Shown piece after piece: positions 49,923 through 58,176 of a DNA stretch of 64,000 nucleotides. This stretch comes from Microbacterium sp. C7(2022). Lineage in GTDB: Bacteria > Actinomycetota > Actinomycetes > Actinomycetales > Microbacteriaceae. The translations under genes and the position numbers were made by a program. A model generated the notes under the pieces. It had not been told where the DNA came from. It saw only the letters and a list, made by a program, of their open reading frames with translations, and did no database searches. The stretch lies in contig NZ_JAPEHV010000005.1 in the NCBI RefSeq assembly GCF_028823665.1, forward strand, positions 62,001 to 126,000, in the 5' to 3' direction. Within the stretch, counting starts at the first letter, position 1, and each line of letters starts with the position of its first letter.

Positions 49923-52900
49923 GTGGCATCCGACTCTTTCGTACACCTGCACGTCCACAGCGAATATTCGATGCTCGACGGTGCCGCCAAGATCGGCGCA
50001 ATGACACAGGCTGCCGCCGAATACGGCATGCCGGCCATTGCCGTCACCGACCATGGCAACACCTTCGCGGCGTTCGAGTTCTACAACGCGGCGAAGGCCG
50101 CAGGAGTCAAGCCGATCATCGGGTTGGAGGCGTACGTCACCCCCGGCACCCACCGCAGTGACAAGTCTCGCGTTGCGTGGGGTTCGCCCGAACAGAAGAG
50201 CGACGACGTGTCGGGCTCGGGCGCGTACACCCACATGACGATGTGGAGCCGCAGCACAGAAGGTATGCACAACCTGTTCCGGTTGAGCTCCCTGTCGAGC
50301 ATGGAGGGCTACTACTTCAAGCCCCGTATGGACCGTGAGCTGCTGCAGACGTACGGCAAAGGACTGATCGCGACGACGGGATGCCCCTCGGGCGAGGTGC
50401 AAACGCGCCTGCGGTTGGGCCAGTACGACGCCGCAAGGGCAGCGGCGGCAGAGTTCCAGGACATCTTCGGCAAAGAGAACTACTTCGCCGAGATCATGGA
50501 CCACGGTCTCTCCATCGAGCGCCGCGTCATGACCGACCTCTTGCGCCTGTCGAAGGAATTGTCCATTCCGCTGGTGGCCACCAACGACTCGCACTACACG
50601 CACCAGCACGAAGCCGATGCCCACGCGGCGCTGCTGTGCGTGCAGTCCGGGTCGACCATGGACGATCCGAACCGGTTCAAATTCGACGGCGACGGCTACT
50701 ACATCAAGACGGCGCAAGAGATGCGTCAGATCTTCCGCGACCACCCCGAAGCGTGTGACAACACTCTGCTGATTGCCGAGCGCTGCGAGGTCGAGTTCAA
50801 CACCGCGGCGAACTACATGCCGCGCTTTCCCGTCCCCGACGGGGAGACCGAGGACAGCTGGCTGGTCAAAGAGGTCGAGAAAGGGCTGCACTACCGTTAC
50901 CCGGCGGGCATCCCCGACAAGGTGCGCAAACAAGCCGAGTACGAGACCGGCATCATCCTTCAGATGGGATTCCCCGGCTACTTCCTCGTGGTGGCGGACT
51001 TCATCAACTGGGCGAAGGACAACGGCATCCGGGTCGGTCCAGGACGTGGATCGGGTGCAGGTTCGATGGTCGCCTACGCGATGCGCATCACCGACCTCGA
51101 CCCGCTCGAGCACGGCTTGATCTTCGAGCGATTCCTGAACCCTGACCGCGTGTCGATGCCCGACTTCGATGTCGACTTCGACGATCGTCGTCGCGGCGAA
51201 GTCATCGACTACGTGACCGACAAGTACGGCTCCGAGCGTGTTGCGCAGATCGTCACCTACGGAACGATCAAGTCGAAGCAGGCGCTCAAGGACGCGGGTC
51301 GGGTGCTGGGCTTCCCCTTCAGCATGGGGGAGAAGCTCACCAAGGCGATGCCGCCCGCCGTCATGGGAAAGGACATGCCCCTCAGCGGCATGTACGACAA
51401 GGAGCATCCGCGCTTCAAAGAGGCCAGCGAGTTCCGCGCACTGATCGACACCGACCCCGAAGCGAAGACCGTCTTCGACCGTGCGCTCGGCCTTGAAGGC
51501 CTGAAGCGGCAGTGGGGTGTGCACGCTGCCGGTGTGATCATGTCGAGCGAGCCGCTGCTGGACATCATCCCGATCATGCGCCGCGAGCAGGACGGCCAGA
51601 TCGTCACGCAGTTCGACTACCCGTCGTGCGAGACGCTCGGCTTGATCAAGATGGACTTCCTGGGGCTCCGCAACCTCACGATCATCTCTGACGCGCTCGA
51701 CAACATTCGCATGAACCGAGGCGAAGAACTCGACCTCGAGCATCTCGAACTCGACGACCGTGCCGCCTACGAATTGCTCACGCGCGGCGACACGCTGGGG
51801 GTGTTCCAGCTCGATGGTGGGCCGATGCGCTCGCTGTTGCGCCTGCTCAAGCCCGACAACTTCGAAGATGTCTCCGCCGTCATCGCGCTGTACCGCCCAG
51901 GGCCGATGGGCGCGAACTCGCACATCAACTACGCCTTGCGAAAGAACGGGCAGCAAGAAGTCACGCCCATCCACCCTGAGCTCGAGGAGCCGCTGCGCGA
52001 GATTCTCGACATCAGCTACGGCCTGATCATCTACCAAGAGCAGGTCATGGCTATCGCCCAAAAGGTGGCCGGGTTCTCCCTCGGACAGGCAGATATTCTC
52101 CGCCGTGCCATGGGAAAGAAGAAGAAGTCCGAACTCGACAAGCAATACGAGGGCTTCGCCGGGGGGATGAAAGAGCGCGGGTTCGGGGACGACGCCATCA
52201 AGGCGCTGTGGGACATCCTCCTGCCCTTCTCGGACTACGCCTTCAACAAGGCGCACTCCGCCGCATACGGACTGGTGTCGTATTGGACGGCGTACCTGAA
52301 GGCGCACTACCCGGCCGAATACATGGCGGCACTTCTCACCAGTGTGGGCGACTCCAAAGACAAGATGGCTGTCTACCTCAACGAGTGTCGCCGCATGGGG
52401 ATCAAGGTCTTGCCGCCGGACGTGGGGGAGTCGATCCGTTTCTTCGCCGCCGTCGGTGAAGACATCCGCTTCGGGCTCGGCGCGGTGCGCAACGTCGGCG
52501 CGAACGTTGTCGACGGGATCATCGCCGGACGTCAGGACGGCCCATACGGTGGCTTCCACGAGTTCCTGTCGAGGGTGCCGGCGCACGTGGCGAACAAGCG
52601 CACCATCGAGTCGCTGATCAAGGCCGGCGCTTTCGACTCGCTGGGCTCCACGCGACGCGCGCTGATGGAAATTCATGAGGATGCCACGGAGCAGGCCGTA
52701 CTCGACAAGCGTCGCGAGGCCCACGGCGAGGTCGGGTTCGACTTCGATTCGCTGTGGGGCGATGACGAGCCCCAGCAGGCAGCGAAAGTGCCGGAGCGAC
52801 CGGAATGGACGAAGAAGGACAAGCTCGCGTTCGAGCGCGAGATGCTGGGCTTGTACGTCTCGGATCACCCGTTGGCGGGCCTCGAAGTTCCGCTGGCCAA

Positions 52901-53441
52901 GCATGCCTCGACCAGCATCCACGATCTGCTGTCATCGGAAACCGTGGACGATGGAGACCAGGTGACGGTTGCCGGTCTCGTCACGAGCGTGCAGCACCGC
53001 GTGGCCAAGGCAAGCGGCAATCCCTACGGCATGATCACCGTCGAGGACTTCAACGGTGAGATCACGATCATGTTCATGGGCAAGACGTACACCGAGTTTT
53101 CGTCGCTCCTCATCGCCGACTCGATTCTCGTCGTGCGCGGTCGTGTCTCGCGCCGCGACGACGGGATGAACCTCCATGCGCAGTCGGCGTTCGCTCCTGA
53201 TCTCGGGTCTCTCGATCCGTCAGGCCCGCTCACGTTGGTGGTCCCGGAACGTCGGGCGACCGAACAGTTGGTCGGCGATCTCGCGCAGGTGCTTCAACGG
53301 CATCGAGGCGACACCGAGGTATCGCTACGCCTGCATCAGGGCGGTCGCGCGAAGGTGTTCGAAGTGCCCATGCCGGTCGAAGTGAGCGCGGATTTGTTCG
53401 GAGAGCTGAAGGGCCTCCTCGGTCCGCAGTGTCTGGGCTGA
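49923..53441 (+). CDS. dnaE: DNA polymerase III alpha subunit (DnaE1 type)
   Basis: 1172 aa, GTG 49923. It is the replicative polymerase. The N-terminal PHP domain keeps HxH and further metal residues (FVHLHVHSEYSMLDGAAKI, AIAVTDHGN), consistent with the DnaE1-linked PHP proofreading known in actinobacteria. The palm shows GPGRGSGAGSMVAYAM and PDFDVDFDDRRRGEVIDYV, with catalytic aspartates. GLIIYQEQVMAIAQKVAGFS and AFNKAHSAAYGLVSYWTAYLKAHYP mark the fingers and following region, and the OB-fold (VTVAGLVTSVQHRVAKASGNPYGMITVED) is near the end. The length fits DnaE1 rather than DnaE2. Nothing is truncated. The promoter is leaderless. Confidence 0.98.
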   Translation: MASDSFVHLHVHSEYSMLDGAAKIGAMTQAAAEYGMPAIAVTDHGNTFAAFEFYNAAKAAGVKPIIGLEAYVTPGTHRSDKSRVAWGSPEQKSDDVSGSGAYTHMTMWSRSTEGMHNLFRLSSLSSMEGYYFKPRMDRELLQTYGKGLIATTGCPSGEVQTRLRLGQYDAARAAAAEFQDIFGKENYFAEIMDHGLSIERRVMTDLLRLSKELSIPLVATNDSHYTHQHEADAHAALLCVQSGSTMDDPNRFKFDGDGYYIKTAQEMRQIFRDHPEACDNTLLIAERCEVEFNTAANYMPRFPVPDGETEDSWLVKEVEKGLHYRYPAGIPDKVRKQAEYETGIILQMGFPGYFLVVADFINWAKDNGIRVGPGRGSGAGSMVAYAMRITDLDPLEHGLIFERFLNPDRVSMPDFDVDFDDRRRGEVIDYVTDKYGSERVAQIVTYGTIKSKQALKDAGRVLGFPFSMGEKLTKAMPPAVMGKDMPLSGMYDKEHPRFKEASEFRALIDTDPEAKTVFDRALGLEGLKRQWGVHAAGVIMSSEPLLDIIPIMRREQDGQIVTQFDYPSCETLGLIKMDFLGLRNLTIISDALDNIRMNRGEELDLEHLELDDRAAYELLTRGDTLGVFQLDGGPMRSLLRLLKPDNFEDVSAVIALYRPGPMGANSHINYALRKNGQQEVTPIHPELEEPLREILDISYGLIIYQEQVMAIAQKVAGFSLGQADILRRAMGKKKKSELDKQYEGFAGGMKERGFGDDAIKALWDILLPFSDYAFNKAHSAAYGLVSYWTAYLKAHYPAEYMAALLTSVGDSKDKMAVYLNECRRMGIKVLPPDVGESIRFFAAVGEDIRFGLGAVRNVGANVVDGIIAGRQDGPYGGFHEFLSRVPAHVANKRTIESLIKAGAFDSLGSTRRALMEIHEDATEQAVLDKRREAHGEVGFDFDSLWGDDEPQQAAKVPERPEWTKKDKLAFEREMLGLYVSDHPLAGLEVPLAKHASTSIHDLLSSETVDDGDQVTVAGLVTSVQHRVAKASGNPYGMITVEDFNGEITIMFMGKTYTEFSSLLIADSILVVRGRVSRRDDGMNLHAQSAFAPDLGSLDPSGPLTLVVPERRATEQLVGDLAQVLQRHRGDTEVSLRLHQGGRAKVFEVPMPVEVSADLFGELKGLLGPQCLG

Positions 53442-53491
53442 TCTCATCGCCATCTCATCTCACCCTCATCTGCACGACGCGCTGCCGCCGG

Positions 53492-53497
53492 TAGGAT
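53492..53497 (+). promoter_or_regulatory. -10 box TAGGAT for unknown membrane gene
   Basis: TAGGAT precedes a leader of about 38 nt to GTG 53542 with an aaggaag ribosome site; ATG 53509 is only 11 nt downstream and would have almost no leader. Confidence 0.35.
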
Positions 53498-53541
53498 CGT
53501 GGGGACGTATGCCGCTCGCGAAGCGGCCGGAAGGAAGCACC

Positions 53542-54672
53542 GTGACGGACGACACGTTTACCCACACTCCCGATTCCCCCGACGCGCCGGTGTCTGAGAC
53601 CACAACGGCCACCGCGGATCACGCGCCCCAGTACGGTGTGGGGCCCTTCTCGGTGCGGGAAGTCGCCCTGCTGGGCGTGTGGATCGTCGCATTCGTCGTC
53701 TCGTTCTTCTCGATCAGCGTCGTGCGCTTCGACTCGGTATGGACTTCGGGTATCTCGTGGATCCTCACCATCGGGGTGCCAACGGCCGCCGTGTTCCTCC
53801 TCGTGCTGCGTCGTCTGTCGCCGCAGGGAATCCGTCGTGTCGGATCGTTGGGAATCGATCAGTTCGCATCGGTGGCTTTCAGCGTCTCGAGCATCGTGTG
53901 GCTGCAGATGATCTGGGAGACCGTTGCGTTCGCGTCTCAGACGGGGCAATGGGTCCGCACGTGGGTCATCTGGGTGTCGTTCTTCCTCATGGTGGCAGGG
54001 GTATTCCTCACCGTGTTCGCCCCGTTCATCGCACCCTTCGATGAAGACTTCGCTGGCCGTGACGAAGTCCCCGCACACCGCAACGCACGCCCGATCCGCC
54101 CTGTGGTCGCGCGTCCCGTGAGCGCCCCGGCTCCTGTTGCTGAAGCGGACGAGTCTGCCGAAGATGATCGTCCTGCAGAGACGTACCCCGTCGCGAACGA
54201 TGGCTTTGACCCCGCAGATCCGTACGCGTCTTCTGTCGCCGCCGCTCAGGCATCCGAGCCCGGCACCGCCGAAGATCGCAACGCCACCGGCGTCATCGAC
54301 GTCGACGATGCAGAGGTGGACGCGGTGCCGGCCGACAACGCCGCAGACGCAGATGCGAGTGTGATCGAGAGCATCGAGGCCAGCGGCGAGAGCGCCGACG
54401 CGGGTGCCGTCACGGACGAGCCCGCCGAGGACGCAGAAGCAGCCGCGGAGTCTGACGACGAACCCGCGGCTGCGCCGGCGCGCGTGCAGGCCTTCTGGGC
54501 GCTCGTTCCCGAAGAGCGTGACGTGGTCGATGACCTCGGGTTGCCGCTGTTCCGCATCGGACCGACAGCGTGGGCTCTGGTCATTGAGGACCGTGGTGAC
54601 AGTTTCGTGGTGCGCCACGAGGACGGCCGGACCGGCATTTTGCACGACGTCTCGGGTGTGACTCGCGGCTGA
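53542..54672 (+). CDS. Unknown four-helix membrane protein with C-terminal soluble domain
   Basis: 376 aa from GTG 53542, chosen for its Shine-Dalgarno; ATG 53509 in frame adds 11 residues. After a Thr/Asp/Pro tail, four hydrophobic helices run from about residue 37 to 158 (VALLGVWIVAFVVSFF, WILTIGVPTAAVFLLVL, SVAFSVSSIVWLQMIW, VIWVSFFLMVAGVFLTVFAPF). A long Ala/Asp/Glu-rich linker of about 150 residues follows. The last 60 residues (FWALVPEERDVVDDLGLPLFRIGPTAWALVIEDRGDSFVVRHEDGRTGILHDV) look like a small beta-rich domain. I do not recognise the family. Its stop overlaps hisD by one base, so it is in an operon with histidine biosynthesis, but a related function is not implied. Confidence 0.8.
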   Translation: MTDDTFTHTPDSPDAPVSETTTATADHAPQYGVGPFSVREVALLGVWIVAFVVSFFSISVVRFDSVWTSGISWILTIGVPTAAVFLLVLRRLSPQGIRRVGSLGIDQFASVAFSVSSIVWLQMIWETVAFASQTGQWVRTWVIWVSFFLMVAGVFLTVFAPFIAPFDEDFAGRDEVPAHRNARPIRPVVARPVSAPAPVAEADESAEDDRPAETYPVANDGFDPADPYASSVAAAQASEPGTAEDRNATGVIDVDDAEVDAVPADNAADADASVIESIEASGESADAGAVTDEPAEDAEAAAESDDEPAAAPARVQAFWALVPEERDVVDDLGLPLFRIGPTAWALVIEDRGDSFVVRHEDGRTGILHDVSGVTRG

Positions 54673-55973
54673 TGTTGCGCGTCATCGATCTGCGAGGTCG
54701 CACCCTCGATCCTGCTGAGCTCCTTGCTGTCGTTCCCCGCGCCGTTGCCGCGCGGAGCGAAGCGGTGTCGACGGCGGCCGGGATCGTCGACGACGTCGCC
54801 CAGCGAGGCGAGGAGGCGCTGCGGGAGCAGGCGGAACGCTTCGACGGCGTCTCGGGGCACGCCATCCGCGTGCCCCATGCTCACCTCGATGAGGCTGTTG
54901 AGGCACTCACGCCTGCCGTGCGCGAGGCCCTCGAGCGGGCGATCAGCCGCGTGCGGCAGGCGTCTTCTGCACAGGTTCCTCCGCCTGTCACGACCCAGAT
55001 CGGTCCCGGAGCGCGGGTCACCCAACGCTGGCAGCCCGTTCGTCGCGTGGGACTCTACGTACCCGGTGGTAAGGCGGTCTATCCATCGAGCGTCGTGATG
55101 AACGTGGTCCCGGCGCAAGTTGCGGGCGTCACCGAGATCGCCCTCGCATCGCCGCCGCAGAAGGAATTCGGTGGGCGCGTTCATCCTGTCATCCTGGGCG
55201 CGGCCCACCTTCTGGGAGTCACCGAGGTCTACGCGATGGGTGGGGCCGGCGCGATTGGTGCCTTCGCGCATGGCGCACCGTCGTTGGGACTTGCGCCGGT
55301 AGATGTCATCACCGGCCCCGGCAACAACTATGTCGCTGCGGCCAAGCGCGCCGTCGCGGGGCTGGTAGGCACCGACTCTGAGGCCGGTGCGACAGAGATC
55401 CTGATTGTTGCCGACGACGAAGCGGATCCGGTGCTGGTCGCGGCGGATCTGATCAGTCAGGCCGAACATGATGAGCAGGCGAGTGCTGTCCTGGTGACGA
55501 CATCCGGCCGGCTCGCCGACGCCGTCCAGTCCGAGGTGGCGCAACGCGCCGTTCTCACCCGACACGCCGACCGCATCGCTGTCGCGTGTTCTGGTCCGCA
55601 GTCGGCGATCGTTCTCGTCGATGACATCGCGACAGCGACCGCCTTCAGCAACGCCTACGCGCCCGAGCACCTCGAACTTCACCTCGCCGATCCCCACCCA
55701 GAGGACTTCATCCACGCGGGTGCGGTCTTCGTGGGGCCGCACACCCCGGTGAGCCTCGGTGACTACCTTGCGGGAAGCAACCACGTCCTCCCGACGGGTG
55801 GACAAGCGCGTTACGCGGCCGGGCTTTCGGCATCCACCTTTCTGCGCCCTCAACAGGTGATCGAGTACGACCGCTCGGCCCTCGAACACGTGCACGCTGC
55901 GATCGTCGCGCTGGCGACGGCGGAAGACCTGCCTGCGCACGGTGAGGCCATCACGGCGCGTTTCGAGGCGTAG
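54672..55973 (+). CDS. hisD: Histidinol dehydrogenase
   Basis: 433 aa, ATG 54672 sharing a base with the preceding stop. It oxidises histidinol to histidine in two NAD-linked steps using zinc. Family blocks: VGLYVPGGKAVYPSSVVMNVVPAQVAGV, GAAHLLGVTEVYAMGGAGAIGAFAHG, DVITGPGNNYVAAAKRAV, ADLISQAEHDEQASAVLVT (zinc ligand region) and the late AGAVFVGPHTPVSLGDYLAGSNHVLPTGG. The length is normal. No other his gene is adjacent in the window. Downstream nrdR has its own -10 box, overlapping the hisD stop. Confidence 0.97.
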   Translation: MLRVIDLRGRTLDPAELLAVVPRAVAARSEAVSTAAGIVDDVAQRGEEALREQAERFDGVSGHAIRVPHAHLDEAVEALTPAVREALERAISRVRQASSAQVPPPVTTQIGPGARVTQRWQPVRRVGLYVPGGKAVYPSSVVMNVVPAQVAGVTEIALASPPQKEFGGRVHPVILGAAHLLGVTEVYAMGGAGAIGAFAHGAPSLGLAPVDVITGPGNNYVAAAKRAVAGLVGTDSEAGATEILIVADDEADPVLVAADLISQAEHDEQASAVLVTTSGRLADAVQSEVAQRAVLTRHADRIAVACSGPQSAIVLVDDIATATAFSNAYAPEHLELHLADPHPEDFIHAGAVFVGPHTPVSLGDYLAGSNHVLPTGGQARYAAGLSASTFLRPQQVIEYDRSALEHVHAAIVALATAEDLPAHGEAITARFEA

Positions 55974-55976
55974 TCT
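55971..55976 (+). promoter_or_regulatory. -10 box TAGTCT of nrdR
   Basis: TAGTCT, 9-nt spacer, then ATG 55986; its first three bases are the hisD stop codon. Confidence 0.4.
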
Positions 55977-55985
55977 GGCGTCCTT

Positions 55986-56474
55986 ATGCATTGCCCTTTC
56001 TGTCGCCACTCGGACTCCCGCGTCATCGACTCTCGCACGAGCGATGACGGTCTCAGCATTCGCCGGCGCCGCCAGTGCCCGCAGTGCGGCGGGCGCTTCA
56101 CCACGACTGAGACCGCGAGCCTCAACGTGATCAAGCGTTCTGGCGTGGTCGAGCCTTTTAGCCGCGAAAAGGTGATGGTGGGGGTGCGCAAGGCCTGCCA
56201 GGGTCGCCCGGTGACCGAGGCTGACCTGGCGGTGCTCGCTCAGACGGTGGAGGAATCGATTCGCCAGACCGGCACCTCGCAGTTGGACGCGAACGAGATC
56301 GGCCTGGCCATCCTGGGGCCGTTGCGCGAGCTCGACGAGGTTGCCTACCTGCGATTTGCGTCCGTCTACCAGGCATTCGACTCTCTCGAGGACTTCGAAT
56401 CGGCCATCGGGCAACTTCGCAATGACCATTCGCATCGAGCGAAGACGAGCTCGGAGGGCCGCACGCTCGAGTGA
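55986..56474 (+). CDS. nrdR: Ribonucleotide reductase repressor NrdR
   Basis: 162 aa, ATG 55986. The N-terminal zinc ribbon is [15 protein letters not shown] with [10 protein letters not shown] (four Cys). The ATP-cone domain ([35 protein letters not shown]) reads dATP/ATP levels. The C-terminal helices end [24 protein letters not shown]. When dATP-loaded, NrdR represses nrd operons by binding paired NrdR boxes. No nrd gene is nearby. The length is typical of the family and all metal ligands are intact. Probably leaderless or with a very short leader. Confidence 0.97.
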   Translation: MHCPFCRHSDSRVIDSRTSDDGLSIRRRRQCPQCGGRFTTTETASLNVIKRSGVVEPFSREKVMVGVRKACQGRPVTEADLAVLAQTVEESIRQTGTSQLDANEIGLAILGPLRELDEVAYLRFASVYQAFDSLEDFESAIGQLRNDHSHRAKTSSEGRTLE

Positions 56475-56503
56475 ACGGGCACGGTCGGGTCTTCGCGAGC
56501 GAC

Positions 56504-56509
56504 TAGCCT
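56504..56509 (+). promoter_or_regulatory. -10 box TAGCCT, leaderless pyrD
   Basis: TAGCCT, 7-nt spacer (ggaagcg), then ATG 56517. Confidence 0.5.
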
Positions 56510-56516
56510 GGAAGCG

Positions 56517-57545
56517 ATGTATCCTCTCCTCTTCCGCACGGTTCTGTCGCGCATGGACCCCGAAACCGCGCACCACGCGGCCATGGCGGTCATTCGAGTC
56601 CTCGGCGTCCGTCCCTTCTCGTGGGCGGCGCGCGCACTGACGGCTCCCGCACCCGAGCTTCAGACGTCTGCGCTGGGGCTGCGCTTCGACTCGCCGTTCG
56701 GCGTCGCCGCCGGATTCGATAAGGACGTGAAGGGGGCGCGCGGCCTGCACGCCCTCGGGTTCGGGCACATCGAGGTCGGAACGGTCACCGCGATTCCGCA
56801 GCAGGGCAACCCACGGCCGAGGCTGTTCCGGCTGATCCCGGACCGCGCGGTGGTCAATCGCATGGGGTTCAACAACCTGGGCGCGGAGCAGGCCGCCGCT
56901 CGTCTGCGCAAGCTGCGTAAGGCGCCCAAGCGCGCTGTGCTCGGAGTCAACATCGGGAAGTCTCGTGTGGTGTCGGTTGAGGATGCCACGGCCGACTATG
57001 TACGGAGCGCGAACCTTCTGGCGCCGCTCGCTGACTACCTTGTCGTCAACGTGTCTTCGCCCAACACTCCCGGATTGCGCGGGCTGCAGGCCGTAGAGAC
57101 CCTTCGCCCGTTGCTCTCGGCCGTTCGCGAAGCGGCCGGGACGACGCCGTTGCTGGTCAAGATCGCCCCGGACTTGCCCGATGATGAGGTCACCGCGATC
57201 GCGCAATTGGCCGTTGATCTGGGCCTCGCGGGCCTCATAGCCACCAATACGACGATTGCTCGCGACGGCTTGCGCACCGATGCCTCGGTCATCGAGGCTG
57301 CCGGCGCGGGCGGTTTGTCGGGAGCACCCCTCAGGGAACGCTCCCTCGAAGTGCTGCGCATCGTTCGTGCGGCCGTACCTGCAGAATTCTGCGTGATCTC
57401 GGTGGGTGGCGTCGATACGGCGGACGACGTCCGGGAGCGCCTCTCAGCGGGGGCGAACCTCGTGCAGGGGTACACGGCATTCCTGTACCGCGGCCCGCTG
57501 TGGGCCCATCAGATCAACCGCGGATTGGCGCGGAGCGCCGAATAA
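56517..57545 (+). CDS. pyrD: Dihydroorotate dehydrogenase (quinone, class 2)
   Basis: 342 aa, ATG 56517. The fourth step of pyrimidine synthesis, passing electrons to menaquinone at the membrane. An N-terminal hydrophobic helical segment (YPLLFRTVLSRMDPETAHHAAM) typical of class 2 precedes the barrel: LGLRFDSPFGVAAGFDKDVKG, FGHIEVGTVTAIPQQGNPRPRLFRL, VVNRMGFNNLGAE, YLVVNVSSPNTPGLRGLQ with the catalytic Ser, VKIAPDL, and the FMN phosphate site FCVISVGGVDTADDVRERLSAGANLVQGYTAFLYRGP. It ends 12 bp from the convergent DUF3043 gene. Confidence 0.97.
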   Translation: MYPLLFRTVLSRMDPETAHHAAMAVIRVLGVRPFSWAARALTAPAPELQTSALGLRFDSPFGVAAGFDKDVKGARGLHALGFGHIEVGTVTAIPQQGNPRPRLFRLIPDRAVVNRMGFNNLGAEQAAARLRKLRKAPKRAVLGVNIGKSRVVSVEDATADYVRSANLLAPLADYLVVNVSSPNTPGLRGLQAVETLRPLLSAVREAAGTTPLLVKIAPDLPDDEVTAIAQLAVDLGLAGLIATNTTIARDGLRTDASVIEAAGAGGLSGAPLRERSLEVLRIVRAAVPAEFCVISVGGVDTADDVRERLSAGANLVQGYTAFLYRGPLWAHQINRGLARSAE

Positions 57546-57557
57546 TCCGCGCTCGGG

Positions 57558-58127
57558 TTACTTGATCGGACGCCCGCCGAGCTTCACCTGCGGCTTCGGG
57601 AGGCGAAGGAACCGCATCTGGATGCTGCGCATGGCGGCATACCAGCCCAAGCCCTTCTCCACGCGGTCCTCACCGAATTTCGCCTTCGCAGCCCGCTTGA
57701 TGCGGATCGACGTGATGATCATGTCGCCGACGACGAAGAAGATGAACATCCACAGGGCGACGAAGGAATAGAACTGCACGTCGCGGCTGGGGATGAAGGT
57801 CGCAAGGATGACGACGACCATCGCGGGCATCACGGCTTCGCCGAGGTGGAAGCCTGAATCGACGAAGTCGCGGACGAACTTGCGCTGCGGTCCCTGGTCA
57901 CGTGCCGGGAGGTACTTCGGGTCGCCGGCGGCCATGCCGACTCGTGCCTTCTCACGCTGCGCGGCAAGTTCGGCGCGCGCCCGTGCTTTGGCTTCCTTGG
58001 TGTCAGGAACGAGCGGTCGCTTGCGGGCGGCCTCCTGCTCAGCGCGCGACGGGGTGGGGCGACCCTTGCCCGTCACCGACTCGGTCGACGCGTCGTTGGG
58101 TGCCGGCTCGGCGGGTGTCTTGGCCAC
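57558..58127 (-). CDS. DUF3043 membrane protein
   Basis: 189 aa from GTG 58127, placed after a tgaggaat ribosome site; the frame extends upstream to 58382 as antisense of the peptidase gene. A Pro/Ala/Glu/Lys-rich N-terminal half contains the DUF3043 segments GKGRPTPSRAEQEAARKRPLVP and AREKARVGMAAGDPKYLPARDQGPQRKFVRDFVDSGFHLGEAVMPAMVVV. Two membrane helices follow (VVVILATFIPS..., FYSFVALWMFIFFVVGDMIIT) and a basic tail ends the protein. The function is unknown; the family is confined largely to actinobacteria. It is divergent from the M20 peptidase gene, with 49 bp between the starts. Confidence 0.9.
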   Translation of the reverse strand: MAKTPAEPAPNDASTESVTGKGRPTPSRAEQEAARKRPLVPDTKEAKARARAELAAQREKARVGMAAGDPKYLPARDQGPQRKFVRDFVDSGFHLGEAVMPAMVVVILATFIPSRDVQFYSFVALWMFIFFVVGDMIITSIRIKRAAKAKFGEDRVEKGLGWYAAMRSIQMRFLRLPKPQVKLGGRPIK

Positions 58128-58163
58128 GAGATTCCTCAGGTGTGGTGAATGGGGGTGCGCGCT

Positions 58164-58169
58164 TAAGAT
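58164..58169 (+). promoter_or_regulatory. -10 box TAAGAT, leaderless M20 peptidase
   Basis: TAAGAT, 7-nt spacer (tacccgc), then ATG 58177. Confidence 0.5.
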
Positions 58170-58176
58170 TACCCGC

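Noticed and set aside
49452..52922. 1156-residue minus-strand open frame
   Set aside because: Antisense to dnaE and the NUDIX gene; no recognisable protein sequence of its own beyond the NUDIX overlap.
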